A DNA stretch of 64,000 nucleotides from Campylobacter sp. (GCF_019423325.1 NZ_JAHZBQ010000001.1:806001-870000), one strand, 5' to 3'. Numbered from the stretch's first letter, positions 10,170 to 19,573 are shown. Numbers and translations: made by a program. The notes: generated from the letters alone by a model not told the origin.

Positions 10170-10730
10170 TTAGCTTAGCAAAAGCAGCTTTGAACTCATT
10201 TCTAAAATCGCTATTTTTTTTGCCATTTGCTGCGCGCTCCTTGCATGGGCAAAAACCCCATAGCCGCGAATCACCATTATATCGCTATTTTCATTTATCA
10301 TATAGTTACAAATTTCATACGGCGCGCGCTCGTGCCAGTCGTCGTAACTCTTAGGATCGTAAATTTCAATGCGCTTAAATTTGTTCGCCCCAAAGTAATC
10401 TCGCGGCAAAATAAAATCATGCTCCAGCGTATATGCGACGAGATATGGCGGTGTCGCGTAGGTTACAAATTTCGCCTCTTTTATATTTTTGTAAATATTT
10501 ATATGTATATCGCTATCGATGCTAGCATCCTGCCAGCGGTAGTCTTTTTTTGAAAACAGCGTTATAAAATCATCTCTATCCAGGCTATCGAAAATCGCGT
10601 CTTTTTTGTTGATCAAAAATTGATTTTCTTTAATTTTTGCTGAAATCGAGCCGTGAAAGATCCCAAAAAGCCTATCTCTAAACATCGAAAGCGAAATTTT
10701 GCGTAAAATTTCATAATAATACTCGTCCAT
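10170..10730 (-). CDS. Class II aldolase/adducin-like protein
   Basis: 186 residues. The segment GIFHGSISAKIKENQFLINKKDA resembles the HGN-S motif at the start of class II aldolase/adducin folds, where a Lys/Ser-rich pocket binds phosphate and later His residues bind a metal. The expected downstream HxH pair is not obvious: the middle reads PPYLVAYTLEHDFILPRDYFG. Catalytic function is therefore uncertain. ATG at 10730 has AAAGGCGAG just upstream. It lies divergently from rsmH. The Campylobacter counterpart between ppiD and rsmH is annotated, to my memory, as a class II aldolase/adducin-domain protein. Confidence 0.68.
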   Translation of the reverse strand: MDEYYYEILRKISLSMFRDRLFGIFHGSISAKIKENQFLINKKDAIFDSLDRDDFITLFSKKDYRWQDASIDSDIHINIYKNIKEAKFVTYATPPYLVAYTLEHDFILPRDYFGANKFKRIEIYDPKSYDDWHERAPYEICNYMINENSDIMVIRGYGVFAHARSAQQMAKKIAILEMSSKLLLLS

Positions 10731-10794
10731 CTCTCGCCTTTGTAAAAAATTTCGCTATTATATAGGATTAGAAATTTCAAAAGGATAAATTTAA

Positions 10795-11730
10795 GTGCAA
10801 GCTCCACATATTCCGGTACTTTTTTCGCAAACGATCGCAGCATTTTCGCAGCTTGAAGACGGCTATGTTATCGACTGCACGCTAGGCTACGGAGGGCACA
10901 GCGAGGGCATTTTGACCGCTAATCCGCACCTTAAACTCATCGCTTGCGACAGAGATGCCGAAGCGGTGGAATTTTCGCGCGAGCGGCTCAGTAAATTTAA
11001 AGATCGCATAGAAATTCACAAAGCAAAATTTAGCGAAATTTTAGAAATTCTGCCCGAGCAAAAGCTCCGCGCAGTTCGCGGGATATTAGCCGACATCGGC
11101 GTTTCATCTCTTCAGCTGGATAAAAACTGCCGCGGCTTCTCCACTAAAAGCGACGCGCTGGATATGCGAATGGATGAGAGCGCAGCTCTAGATGCGGCAT
11201 ACGTCGTAAACCACTACTCACAAGCAGATCTGGCGCGCATTTTCCGCGAATACGGCGAGCTAACAAACGCTAACGCAATCGCTGCCAAAATAGCTACTGC
11301 GCGGACTAACGCACCACTAACAAGCGCTAAAGCTTTGGCAAATTTAATCGGAAAAAAGCCCGTTAAAGGGCGCAACATCAGCACGGCTACGCTAGCATTT
11401 CAGGCGATCCGCATCGAGGTAAACGACGAGCTTGGCGAACTAAAGCGCCTGCTCGCGCTCATTGAGCAAAAATCGCGCGATTCAATTATAACTAATGCAA
11501 CTGTCGCTATAATCTCATTTCATTCGCTTGAAGACCGCATAGTAAAGGAGCGATTTAGGGCGTGGGAGCGCGATTGCGTCTGCCCTAGAGAGTTTATGCG
11601 CTGCGAATGCGGCGGCGGGCATTCGTTAGGTAAAATCCTAACCAAAAGCCCTATAATAGCGGACGCGCAAGAGCTTGCAAAAAACTCGCGAGCTGCAAGC
11701 GCGAAGCTAAGAATTTTTCGACTAAAATGA
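10795..11730 (+). CDS. rsmH: 16S rRNA (cytosine-1402-N4) methyltransferase RsmH
   Basis: SAM-dependent methyltransferase (formerly MraW) that methylates C1402 of 16S rRNA in the decoding centre. HIPVLFSQTI opens the protein, the SAM-binding loop is DCTLGYGGHSEGIL, ADIGVSSLQLDKNCRGFS is a family signature, and ISFHSLEDRIVKERF lies in the C-terminal half. 311 residues, normal length. Start is GTG at 10795 with AAAGGA 9 bases upstream. Its position beside division genes is standard, here divergent from ppiD-ftsA-ftsZ as in C. jejuni. Confidence 0.96.
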   Translation: MQAPHIPVLFSQTIAAFSQLEDGYVIDCTLGYGGHSEGILTANPHLKLIACDRDAEAVEFSRERLSKFKDRIEIHKAKFSEILEILPEQKLRAVRGILADIGVSSLQLDKNCRGFSTKSDALDMRMDESAALDAAYVVNHYSQADLARIFREYGELTNANAIAAKIATARTNAPLTSAKALANLIGKKPVKGRNISTATLAFQAIRIEVNDELGELKRLLALIEQKSRDSIITNATVAIISFHSLEDRIVKERFRAWERDCVCPREFMRCECGGGHSLGKILTKSPIIADAQELAKNSRAASAKLRIFRLK

Positions 11731-12884
11731 CCGCCTTTGATTGCTATGAATTTTAAATTTTGACGAAATTTTGTAAAATTTATAGATTTGCAGGCATTAA
11801 ATTTTAAAATTTTATGGAATTTTAAAATCCAGCTTACAAAGATTCGCTTTAGAATTTATGATATTTTCAGCGCTACTTCGAACGCGCAATGTCTAAATCA
11901 TAAAATTTAACATTGAATTTTACGCTAAATTTAATGTATAATTTTATGAGATTTATTAACTGCTACATATTTTAAAAACTAAGTGGCAGCATGGATACAA
12001 AACAGAGTGAGAGTTAAAATTTGGCGCCTAAAGCAAGCGGCGTAATGTCAAATCTCACCCTTTGCTTTAACGAAATTTTGTAAGCGAGCAGTAGTTTCAT
12101 TGACATTTTAGATGATAGAGCTTATCTTGCAAGCGATATCTTTCGCTTAGCGTTTTAAGGCGCATCGAAGACGCAGTAAAAATTTTAAGCGGTTTTTCAG
12201 ACGATTTGACAAAATTTTATAAATAGTCAATCTTGGTAAAGTGAGCTCTATTTTTACTTGTCAAAATGAATTTCCCAAAGAGGCGGTGTAAATAGGCAAA
12301 GATATTAAAATTTCGCTTGCCAAGATAGAATTTTGCAGATAGATAGCGGATAAAGTAAATGAAATTTCGCCGCAAATGCAAAAACTATCAACGTAAAAAT
12401 TTTAAACTAGGCAGCGGGACTCAGCAGATAACTCTGCTGCTGATATAAATTTTGCAAGCCGACAGCGTATAAAATGGGTAAAATCAGCATAATTCTGCTC
12501 GCTACGGCGGAATTGATCTTTACCTAAATTCCACGAGCCTGCCGGTGCAAAGGCGAGCAAAATTAACGCGATGCTTCTTTTGAAGCTTCTGCTTGCTATA
12601 CAATATCGTGCAAAGAGCCAAATAAATAAACGTAATAGCCCGCTAAATTAAAATTTTACTTTTGCTTGCCGAGATAGAATTTGGCAAGTTAAGATAAAAT
12701 TCCATTTACCGAGGTAAAATTGCAAAGAAAAATTTTGCTCGTAACTTTGGCTTTTAAATTTTACCTTAACGGCTCATTACTGGGCGTACGCTAGCTGCGG
12801 GTTTCGAGCAGAATTTATCTTGACGCAGGCGCTTTGGCAGCAAGTAAAAATAGGATCGTGGTTTTAAATTTATGGAGATTTTAG
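11731..12884. other. 1.15-kb gene-poor gap, AT-rich degenerate repeats
   Basis: No ORF here has a credible start, ribosome site or family motif; the minus-strand 67-aa frame at 12766-12969 runs into the real gene downstream. The sequence is built from recurring words such as AAATTTTA, AAAATTTTA and GCAAGCGA. The nearby FtsL-like gene has an ATG at 12885 preceded by TTTATGGAGATTTTAG (GGAG, spacing about 8). No tRNA or terminator was recognised. Confidence 0.5.
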
Positions 12885-13700
12885 ATGAACAAATATGAAT
12901 ATTTTGCCGACGACGATGACGGGCACGACTTCGCAGGGACATCCGATCTAGCGGGCATAGAGCTCGCAAAAAGACGAGCTATGGAGGATCTGACGGATGA
13001 GGAGCTAGAGGATAAGCTTGCCGCGGATCTTTCCGTAAAACGAAACTACGCGGGCGCAGCGGGCGGTTACGACGATTTTACCGGCTTGGGATTCGAAAGT
13101 TCAGGCTTTACAAACACCCAAAACTATCTAAATTCCGAAAGCGGCGGAACAAAATTTAATAAAAGCAGCAAAGTAAAATTAAAAGGACGTGGCGGCGACG
13201 CAAATCTTTCAGCCAATCGAGGCAGCGAGAAATCCGCAAGCGAGGTAGGTTACAGCAATTTTACAGGTGCCAATTTTACCGGCAAGGTGGATTATGCGGC
13301 GTTTGCAGATGCAAGCTTTACAGGCACGCAAAATCAAAATTACGCGGATCTGGGCGCGCAGGATTATTCAAGCCTTGCTGCAGGGCGCGGCTACGGCGGC
13401 TTTGCTGGCGCGCAGGACGAGCTGCTACGTAACTACGACGCCGAGAAAAAAAAGGAGAAAAATCTCACGCTTTATCAGCTTTTAGTCGTTTATCTGCTGA
13501 TCGGATTTGCGTTTTTGCTGACGGTGCCGGCGATTTACATCCGCAACGAAATTTATTACATCAGCCGCGACATCGCCGCGCTTCGTACCAAGCACGAGGT
13601 TTTGCTTGAGGAAAATCGCGCGCTTAACAACGATATCGAATATCTACGCTATAAAAATGAAATTTTAGATCCACAAAGCGTACAAGAAAATGGGCGCTGA
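12885..13700 (+). CDS. FtsL/DivIC-like single-pass protein with long low-complexity N-terminus
   Basis: The C-terminal 80 residues have the FtsL/DivIC layout: one membrane helix (LYQLLVVYLLIGFAFLLTVP, ~200-220), then a periplasmic coiled coil (ISRDIAALRTKHEVLLEENRAL...IEYLRYKNEI). FtsL-type proteins recruit the septal peptidoglycan machinery, and the usual place of ftsL is directly after rsmH, as here. The cytoplasmic N-terminal ~195 residues are unusual: acidic at first (EYFADDDDGHD), then Gly/Ala/Asn/Phe-rich with pentapeptide-like units (YSNFTGANFTG...ADASFTG). Most FtsL proteins have under 50 residues there. The gene overlaps rmuC by 11 bases. The role is inferred from topology and position. 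Confidence 0.65.
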   Translation: MNKYEYFADDDDGHDFAGTSDLAGIELAKRRAMEDLTDEELEDKLAADLSVKRNYAGAAGGYDDFTGLGFESSGFTNTQNYLNSESGGTKFNKSSKVKLKGRGGDANLSANRGSEKSASEVGYSNFTGANFTGKVDYAAFADASFTGTQNQNYADLGAQDYSSLAAGRGYGGFAGAQDELLRNYDAEKKKEKNLTLYQLLVVYLLIGFAFLLTVPAIYIRNEIYYISRDIAALRTKHEVLLEENRALNNDIEYLRYKNEILDPQSVQENGR

Positions 13701-14760
13701 TGGGATTTTGCTCGCGGCGTTTGCGTTTTTTGCTGCGCTAGTGCTTGCCTTGCTGATCGCGCTCGTGCTACAAAACCGCCGCATAAACGATGCAAACTCC
13801 ACGCTTAGCGAGCTTTTAAACGAAAAACTCACGGCTCAAAGTGCGAGAGCAAGTGCCGAGCTTTTTAAGCTAAATCAAAGCCTAAATGACGGCTTTAGTG
13901 ATAAATTCTATTATCTTAATAGATCCCTGGGCGAGGGCTTGCAACGCCAAAACAGCGCACTTAGCGAAAATTTAAGCTCGCTGGATCGCGGCTTTAAGGA
14001 CATAGCGGAAAATCTAGCGCGAATGAGCGAACAAAATAAAACTTCACTTCAGGTGCGTGACGAAATCGCAAGGCTAAACTCGATTTTAGGTAATGTAAAA
14101 TTACGCGGCAACTTCGGCGAGTACCGATTAGAGAGAATTTTATCGATGATTTATGGGCAAAACGCCGCGTTTTACGAGCTGCAAAAGCATCTACCAAACG
14201 GCAGGATCGCGGACTGCGCGCTACATATCGCAAAAGAAAAAATTCTTTGCATCGACTCAAAATTTCCACTTCAAAGCTATGAAAAAATTATCGCCGCCTC
14301 CGCCTCAAACGACGCCGCAGCGCTTGCTAGCGCGGATAAGCAACTCGCCGCCGATATGAAAAAGCACGCCGCAGATATCGCGGAAAAATACATCATACCG
14401 CCTCTTAGCACGGAGTTTGCGGTGCTATTCGTGCCGAGTGAGGCGGTTTTCGTCTACGTCTGCGAGAGGCTGCCGCAGGTGCTTGAATACTGCGCGCAAA
14501 TCGGCATTTTTGCGGCATCACCCACGACGCTACTGGCGCTTTTAGGCACAATCCGAATTTTCGCAAAAGACGAGGCGCTCGCGCAAAATATCAAATCGGT
14601 AAAAGATGAAATTTACGCGCTAAAATCGGACTTTGAAACGCATGCTAAGTATGCGACGGCGCTTCAAGCATACGCAGATAAGCTCGCCGCGCAAGCAGAG
14701 CTTTTAAACAAAAATGCAAAATCTCTAAAAGCCCGCTTTGAGCGTTTTAGCGAGCTGTAA
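13690..14760 (+). CDS. rmuC: DNA recombination protein RmuC family
   Basis: An N-terminal membrane helix (ILLAAFAFFAALVLALLIALVL), then a coiled coil (residues ~30-115), then the RmuC nuclease-like domain: GNFGEYRLERIL, NGRIADCALHI, ILCIDSKFPLQSYE (PD-(D/E)xK-like fold) and later FAVLFVPSEAVFVYVCE. RmuC limits inversions at short inverted repeats in E. coli; the biochemical activity is still poorly defined. 356 residues, shorter than E. coli RmuC (475) because of a shorter coil. ATG lies inside the end of the upstream gene, so translation is probably coupled. Confidence 0.9.
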   Translation: MGADGILLAAFAFFAALVLALLIALVLQNRRINDANSTLSELLNEKLTAQSARASAELFKLNQSLNDGFSDKFYYLNRSLGEGLQRQNSALSENLSSLDRGFKDIAENLARMSEQNKTSLQVRDEIARLNSILGNVKLRGNFGEYRLERILSMIYGQNAAFYELQKHLPNGRIADCALHIAKEKILCIDSKFPLQSYEKIIAASASNDAAALASADKQLAADMKKHAADIAEKYIIPPLSTEFAVLFVPSEAVFVYVCERLPQVLEYCAQIGIFAASPTTLLALLGTIRIFAKDEALAQNIKSVKDEIYALKSDFETHAKYATALQAYADKLAAQAELLNKNAKSLKARFERFSEL

Positions 14761-16718
14761 TGAGGCGAACCGTAGCGTACAATGCGGCGCTTCGGGCGGC
14801 CTTAGCACGCCGTAACGCGGCGGAATTTCATAGGCAGGCGAGTGGCATTCAAATTAAATTTGCACCTCGCCTATTTTGCAGATAAAATTCCCATTTAGGG
14901 TAGATAGATAGAATTTAAAACTCAGCTTAATGGATTTGTTACGCGAGCGAGCAGAATTCAAAGGCTGTCTGACGCGCATAAAATTTGATCGGCTAAATTT
15001 TATGGACGCGCGAGCTAATTCAATCCGCTCAAGCATTAAACGCACGCCCTCATCACGATGTGGCAAGATCAATCGCTACGCTTTTTGCCCAAGAAATTCA
15101 GCGCTGCTATACCGAAACAAAATTTGACGCCGCATTATTGCATGCGTAAATTTGCGGTTGTAGGCAAAATTCTACATTTCAGAGGCGGAATTCATGATTC
15201 ATGAGCTAAATTTCGTATTTTGGCGAAACTCTAAAAAGCGGCTTACGGGTACTATGAATTTCAAATAGCAGCGCTGCGAGCAGGATTAGCCGTTTGACGC
15301 TAAGAAATCTATGAGCGTTGCGCGGATATAATTCATATTTTGACAAAATTTCAAAAGCGATCTGCAAGCACGCAAAATTAATCTGCAATCCCAAAAGCTC
15401 GTAAATTTGTATTTTACGGCGACACAAAAACCTCGCGCATTAAAGCGTAGCCAAGATAAACATCGCGCTAATACGGCAATAGGCTTCGGATGGTTGGTGC
15501 GAGCGTAAAGCAAAAACCGCGGCTACTTGCGAGCTCAAACCTTCGCTACGTATAAACAAGCCAAATAAAATTCTACGCCGAATATTTTTTGTCGCCGTTC
15601 GTAAAATTTCAGCGCAATTTAGCTCGCGAAATTTTATCAGCCGCAGCAAGTGGCGTAAATTTTAAAATTTAACTCGCGAAATTTTAAAGCCACGGCATTT
15701 TGAGCGGCTAGATTATCGGCAAAGGCGCCTTAAGTTCCGCCTCTCATAAAGCTTTAGCTTTTGCATTGCAGGCTTGCAGGCTTTTTAAAATTATCCGCCA
15801 GGCAGCTTATTTTGTGTATTAGGTGTTTATTTGGAGTAAAATTTTAAAAACGGACGCAAATCTCAAAACATACGCCGTATTTAAAAAAATGGAAAGATGA
15901 GGCGCGCAATCTTACGCGGCGGCAAGATGAAATTTTAAGTTCGACGCGGTGCCAAAACACACAAAATTCTCCTGTAAAATCGTAAGATTCCAAAATTTCT
16001 CGACAAAAATCAAAGCCATAGCACTGCAAATTCGCCAAATACCTTCGCGCTAAAAACCCAAAATCCCGCTGCCATAGTCTCAAAAAACTGCGCATATGAA
16101 AATTCTGCGAGTAAATCGAAATTACCGAGCGTCTCAAAGCCGCATGCGTAAGCGAAAAAATCGCTGCACCTTAAAGCTACCCTAACGATCTCGTTTTACC
16201 GCCTTTATATGCCGCGAAAATCGCGCAATAGGTCGAAACTGAGCGAGATAGGATTTTAAAGGCTTGATTTTACGATCGATCCAAGCGCCTAGGCGCCAAT
16301 TCAAATCCACTCGATGAAATTATTTATATTGAGGCTGCGAGGCTTTGGCAGACACATAAACGGACATAACAGCCAAATCCACGCGACGGAATTTTTGGTG
16401 CAACTTCGCAACTTCAAGGCTTAGCGCCGATTCGATTAATAAATTGCGCGCTCCTTAGCCAATGCGCGAGTATGTGACGCCGTTATACGATTACAGCAAA
16501 TTTGGCGTGCTAAGCTAAATGCGGGCACAAATAAGCACCGCCGATATACGCCGTGCCGCGACTTTGTATCGCTAGAGCCAAGCGTACGTAATAAATTTTA
16601 AATGCTTTTTGTTTCGCATAAAATTTTCAATAGTTTTTAGAGATTTTATAAAATTTTGAGCATTTTGCGCTGCTGCGCCGCGCCACACTTATACCAAATC
16701 ACGCTCAGTCTGCACCGC
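14761..16718. other. 1.95-kb gene-poor region
   Basis: Several frames of 60-100 codons overlap each other on both strands (for example minus 15844-16137), but none has a ribosome site, domain or sensible composition. The DNA repeats the words AAATTTTA, GCGAAATTTTA and AATTCAAA in a loose pattern, like the other gaps. It may be a gene graveyard or repeat-expanded spacer. I saw no tRNA, rRNA or insertion-sequence ends. Confidence 0.5.
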
Positions 16719-16997
16719 CTATTTATCGGTCGCGCAATTTTCATTGTAGTAGGCTATGGTGCGCTCGTACTCGTCGTAAGCCTGTATATAATCGTTTGCA
16801 ACGCTTGGGTTTGCGTATCTATCCTCGACCGCCAAAAGCTCCGCTTCGAGCTCTTTGTAGTGCTCATAAACCTCTGCGCAAGCGCGATCATGAGCATCGC
16901 CTTGCAAGATTACTGACTTATCAGGACCCGCACTCGCGCAGCCTCCGAGCCCTAAAACGACGGCGCAAAGCGCGCCACATAAAATTAAGCTTTTCAA
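16719..16997 (-). CDS. Small lipoprotein of unknown function
   Basis: 92 residues. The signal peptide (MKSLILCGALCAVVLGLGG) ends in a lipobox, LGGC, so the mature protein should be lipid-anchored from Cys-20. The rest is an acidic, helical domain with two Cys (RACAEVYEHYKELEAE... YYNENCA) that could form a disulfide. Start is TTG at 16997 with AAGGA nine bases upstream. It stands alone immediately downstream of rnpB on the same strand. No family recognised. Confidence 0.78.
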   Translation of the reverse strand: MKSLILCGALCAVVLGLGGCASAGPDKSVILQGDAHDRACAEVYEHYKELEAELLAVEDRYANPSVANDYIQAYDEYERTIAYYNENCATDK

Positions 16998-17038
16998 AAT
17001 TCTTTCCTTATTTCAAGTAAATAAATTCGGCGTAAAAG

Positions 17039-17349
17039 AGGTGTGGTTATAAGCCGAGTTCCGTTACAGCGGTCATTTATCTAGACCGATTTTTGCAAAT
17101 CGGTTCGAGCGAACGGTTCGAATATAAGACGAAACCACCCGTTCTTGCTGCAGGTTGGGTTTGCATTGCCGCCCGTGTCTCCACGCGCGCGGTGGGCCCT
17201 TACCCCGCCCTTTCACCCTTACCGCTTGCGCGGCGGTTTGCTTTCTGTTGTACTTTCCCTAGGGTTGCCCCCGGCGTCCGTTAGACGCAACCTTGTCTTA
17301 TCGCAGCTCGGACTTTCCTCTCCTTGCGGAGCGACCGCACGCCACACCC
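17039..17349 (-). ncRNA. rnpB: RNase P RNA (bacterial type A-like)
   Basis: Catalytic RNA that removes 5' leaders from tRNA precursors together with the RnpA protein. Read on the minus strand it contains the diagnostic GAGGAAAGTCCGAGC (CR-I region) near the 5' end, a GAAAGTACAACAGAAAGCAA-like CR-II/III region in the middle, and the 3' universally conserved ACGGAACTCGGCTTAT. The ends pair: 5' GGGTGTGG with 3' CCACACC, forming helix P1, which sets the boundaries. The -10 box at 17357-17362 is correctly placed. Several small frames on the plus strand across it are artefacts. Confidence 0.97.
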
Positions 17350-17356
17350 GAGCGCA

Positions 17357-17362
17357 ATTATA
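17357..17362 (-). promoter_or_regulatory. -10 box of rnpB
   Basis: TATAAT on the minus strand, about 7 bases before the inferred 5' end of RNase P RNA (17349/17350). No consensus -35 hexamer is obvious, as usual for Campylobacter sigma-70 promoters. Confidence 0.75.
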
Positions 17363-17432
17363 GCTTTTTTGGCTTAAATTTCAGGACTCGCGGAATTTAA
17401 GGAGTGGAATTTTACGCCGAGAGCAAGTATAA

Positions 17433-17731
17433 ACTCCTGCCCCTGCATCATTACCGCCGGAGGATGATGACGATAAAGAAGCTAATAAATTAAATCATAT
17501 CTTTAACAAAAAAGGGCATAAATTAGATGATTTTTTAAATAAATTTAAAAATAATCAATAACAAGCTTATAATGCTATAATTAAAGAATTTGAAAAAGAT
17601 ATGGCAAATGGTAAGTTGCCAAATAATTTTACTAATGACATAAAGTCAATATTAAAGGCTATGAAATTACTGTACGTGGAGTTATAAAAAATGGAAAACC
17701 AAAAATCGGAACAATGTTTATCCTTAGATAA
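17433..17731 (+). pseudogene. Broken C-terminal toxin tip of a polymorphic toxin
   Basis: Two frames join into one toxin-like tail. From 17460: EDDDDKEANKLNHIFNKKGH, then KLDDFLNKFKNNQ, an in-frame TAA, then QAYNAIIKEFEKDMANGK and LPNNFTND. After a frameshift near 17636-17645 it continues HKVNIKGYEITVRGVIKNGK and ends PKIGTMFILR-stop. The order (NHIF..KGHKLDDFL, central helix, VRGVIKNGKPKIGT at the end) recalls a known class of polymorphic-toxin C-terminal domains; I believe type-35-like but am not certain of the name. No N-terminal carrier, signal or secretion domain is present, with an in-frame TAA at 17430. It is a dead, transplanted tip carrying one nonsense and one frameshift change. Low GC against its neighbours suggests transfer. 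Confidence 0.75.
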
Positions 17732-18056
17732 TTTTACGGATATTGCAAATATCGAAGCTGAAATTATTAAGCTAATAAGTGATGATTTAGGCGATTATGC
17801 GCTTTATAAGCAGTTTGAAAATTCAGAAATTACAAAAAGAGAGGTTTCGACAGCCGGATATTATTGCCATTTCAAGTGTAAAAAAATATTAGAAAAAAGC
17901 AAAAACAACGGTTTTGTCGGCAATGTAAATTTAACGCTTTCTGATGAAAACATTGGAGGAGCAATGGTTCTTTTGGAAAATGGAATTTTAAAAATGTTAG
18001 AATGCTACTTTTGGGAAGAGAATAATTTTTTTGAAAATATTGTAAACTGGCAATAG
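17691..18056 (+). CDS. Probable immunity protein to the adjacent dead toxin
   Basis: 121 residues, intact, acidic (many Glu/Asp, FWEENNFFENI at the end), AT-rich. Its first 41 bases overlap the end of the toxin tip in another frame, and toxin genes are normally followed directly or with overlap by their immunity gene; that placement is the reason for the call. No signal peptide or membrane segment, so it would act in the cytoplasm by binding the toxin domain. I do not recognise the family, and it is not similar to the immunity-like paralogues at 20.9 and 42.3 kb. A later start is possible, since no strong ribosome site precedes ATG 17691 (GGAGTTATAAAA). Confidence 0.65.
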   Translation: MENQKSEQCLSLDNFTDIANIEAEIIKLISDDLGDYALYKQFENSEITKREVSTAGYYCHFKCKKILEKSKNNGFVGNVNLTLSDENIGGAMVLLENGILKMLECYFWEENNFFENIVNWQ

Positions 18057-18460
18057 TAGATAAAAGACTTAAGCGATTTTAAGCTTAATAATATTTTGCT
18101 AGTTATTGGCCAAAATGAATTTGGGCAACTATAAAAAGGTGAATTTTATAAAATTTCACCTACGACCGAGCAGAATAAAATTTTAAATTCTATGGTTTAG
18201 ACAAAACGGCGCGCTTATTGCAATAAAATTTTACGAAATTTCATAAAATTTTTCTACCGCGCAAATTTAAATCCGCGCAGCTGGCTCCAAAATTCCGTGC
18301 AGCGTGGTGCACCGCGACGTGGCGTGGTTTGACGTGGGCGCGACATGGGACGCGCGAGCCCTACTTCGCGGCGCGGTGCGATGAGCGCAAGTGCGGCGTG
18401 AACCCCACTCTGCGGTGCCGTTTGACGCGGCATGAGCCCTAATCCGCGGCGCGATGCGGC
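18057..18460. other. Gap with a GC-rich imperfect repeat block (~18290-18460)
   Basis: The first part is AT-rich. From about 18290 composition switches to GC-rich DNA with at least three related 30-40-base units (GAGCCCTACTTCGCGGCGCG..., GAACCCCACTCTGCGGTGCC..., GAGCCCTAATCCGCGGCGCG...). It ends at the truD stop. The minus-strand 65-codon frame across it is Ala/Arg/Thr/His-rich and reads as repeat, not protein. Confidence 0.5.
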
Positions 18461-19573
18461 TCAATCCTCGTCTGTCGCGGCGCCCTCGAATATATCTCGG
18501 TGCAAAATTTCTTCCAGAACGACCGTCGCATAAGAGCCTTTCGGCAGGTAGAAACTGAAGCTAAAATGCGCATTTTGCGCATCATAGGCGTGTTGCACGC
18601 GCTCCATAAAGCTCCACGCAAACCTGCGCGAGCCGTTCATCTGCGCCTCAAGCTCGCGAGCAGGCGCGAAAATCTCATCTTCGAATTTACCGCCAAGCCC
18701 GCTAGCTCGCAGCTTAGCTCGCCCGACGATAAGGCCTGCGCTCGTGATTTCTCGCCTCGCAAACCGCTCGCACTCCGCGCCAAGATCGTCGCAGCTAAAA
18801 AACGCACCATGGGGAAAGTGTCCTAAAATCTCGCCTCTTAAAAGCTTAAAAAACTGCGGTTGAGCCGTGATCTCGCGTGCCTCCTCCTTGCTTAGTCCAT
18901 AAATTTTAGAAAACTCGCCAAGGCTAAATTCCGCCGCAAATTTTGAAATTTCGACCCGCTTGCTAAGCCAGCGATTGAAAAGCTCGCTCTGATAGGCGCT
19001 GATTAGAAAGTCGCGCATTTTGGGGTTTTTAAGCCGCCTCTGTCCGCGCAGCACCTCCTCGCCCTGCGCCGCGTTGTCGCCGAACTTGCCGAAGCGCTGA
19101 TAGCCGAAGTAGTTCGCAAAGCCCTCGCGCCCTAGCGTATCTAGCGCGGCTGCGAGCTTGACGGCGTCGGGCGGCAGGACCTTTTTTAGGCGGATGAAAA
19201 AGTCGTTGCCCTTAAGATGGCCGATTTTAAGCTTGTTTTTGTGCCTTTGCACGCTTAAAATTTTAAGGCTTTCGTGCGAAAATCCGCCCAGCGCGGGCTC
19301 AAATTTAGCGGGCATACTAACGTGCTGCGTCGTAAGGCCCTGCTTATCTTTAAGCCCCGCGTAGCCGAACTCGCGCATCTTTGCACACGTGCACTCGCTT
19401 AAAATCCGCAGCGCCTCGTGCGTGCTGATGCCCTTTTTTTGCAGCAGCAAAATGCAGTGCTCGCCCTCACCACTAGGCTCGTAAAGCGGTACTTCGCGCA
19501 CGACGAAATCGCTGGAGTTTTTACTAAAATGCGCATTTATCGGCGCGTGATTTAGGGTGTATAAATTTTTCAT
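18461..19573 (-). CDS. truD: tRNA pseudouridine-13 synthase TruD
   Basis: Makes pseudouridine at position 13 of certain tRNAs. The catalytic loop GYAGLKDKQGLTTQ, with the nucleophilic Asp, is present near residue 80. Further family features are FKGNDF-like KGNDFFIRLKK, NYFGYQRFGKFGDNAAQG and the C-terminal VLEEIL region. The frame extends up to 19663, but ATG 19573 is preferred: AAAGG lies 9 bases upstream and MKNLYTLNHAPINAHFSKNSSDF is the normal beginning. That gives 370 residues. The gene next door is the DUF5644-like protein, divergently read, as in C. jejuni. Confidence 0.95.
   Translation of the reverse strand: MKNLYTLNHAPINAHFSKNSSDFVVREVPLYEPSGEGEHCILLLQKKGISTHEALRILSECTCAKMREFGYAGLKDKQGLTTQHVSMPAKFEPALGGFSHESLKILSVQRHKNKLKIGHLKGNDFFIRLKKVLPPDAVKLAAALDTLGREGFANYFGYQRFGKFGDNAAQGEEVLRGQRRLKNPKMRDFLISAYQSELFNRWLSKRVEISKFAAEFSLGEFSKIYGLSKEEAREITAQPQFFKLLRGEILGHFPHGAFFSCDDLGAECERFARREITSAGLIVGRAKLRASGLGGKFEDEIFAPARELEAQMNGSRRFAWSFMERVQHAYDAQNAHFSFSFYLPKGSYATVVLEEILHRDIFEGAATDED

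Noticed and set aside
15844..16137. 97-codon minus ORF in the gene-poor gap
   Set aside because: No ribosome site, composition of random AT-rich DNA, overlaps other equal frames.
16250..16330. Possible tRNA-like segment (GCGCCAATTCAAATCC)
   Set aside because: No acceptor stem or anticodon arm could be paired around it.
17093..17363. Plus-strand ORFs over rnpB
   Set aside because: The region folds as RNase P RNA on the minus strand with all universal motifs.
18267..18464. Minus ORF of 65 codons
   Set aside because: It is the GC-rich repeat read in one frame; Ala/Arg/Thr/His bias and no start signal.
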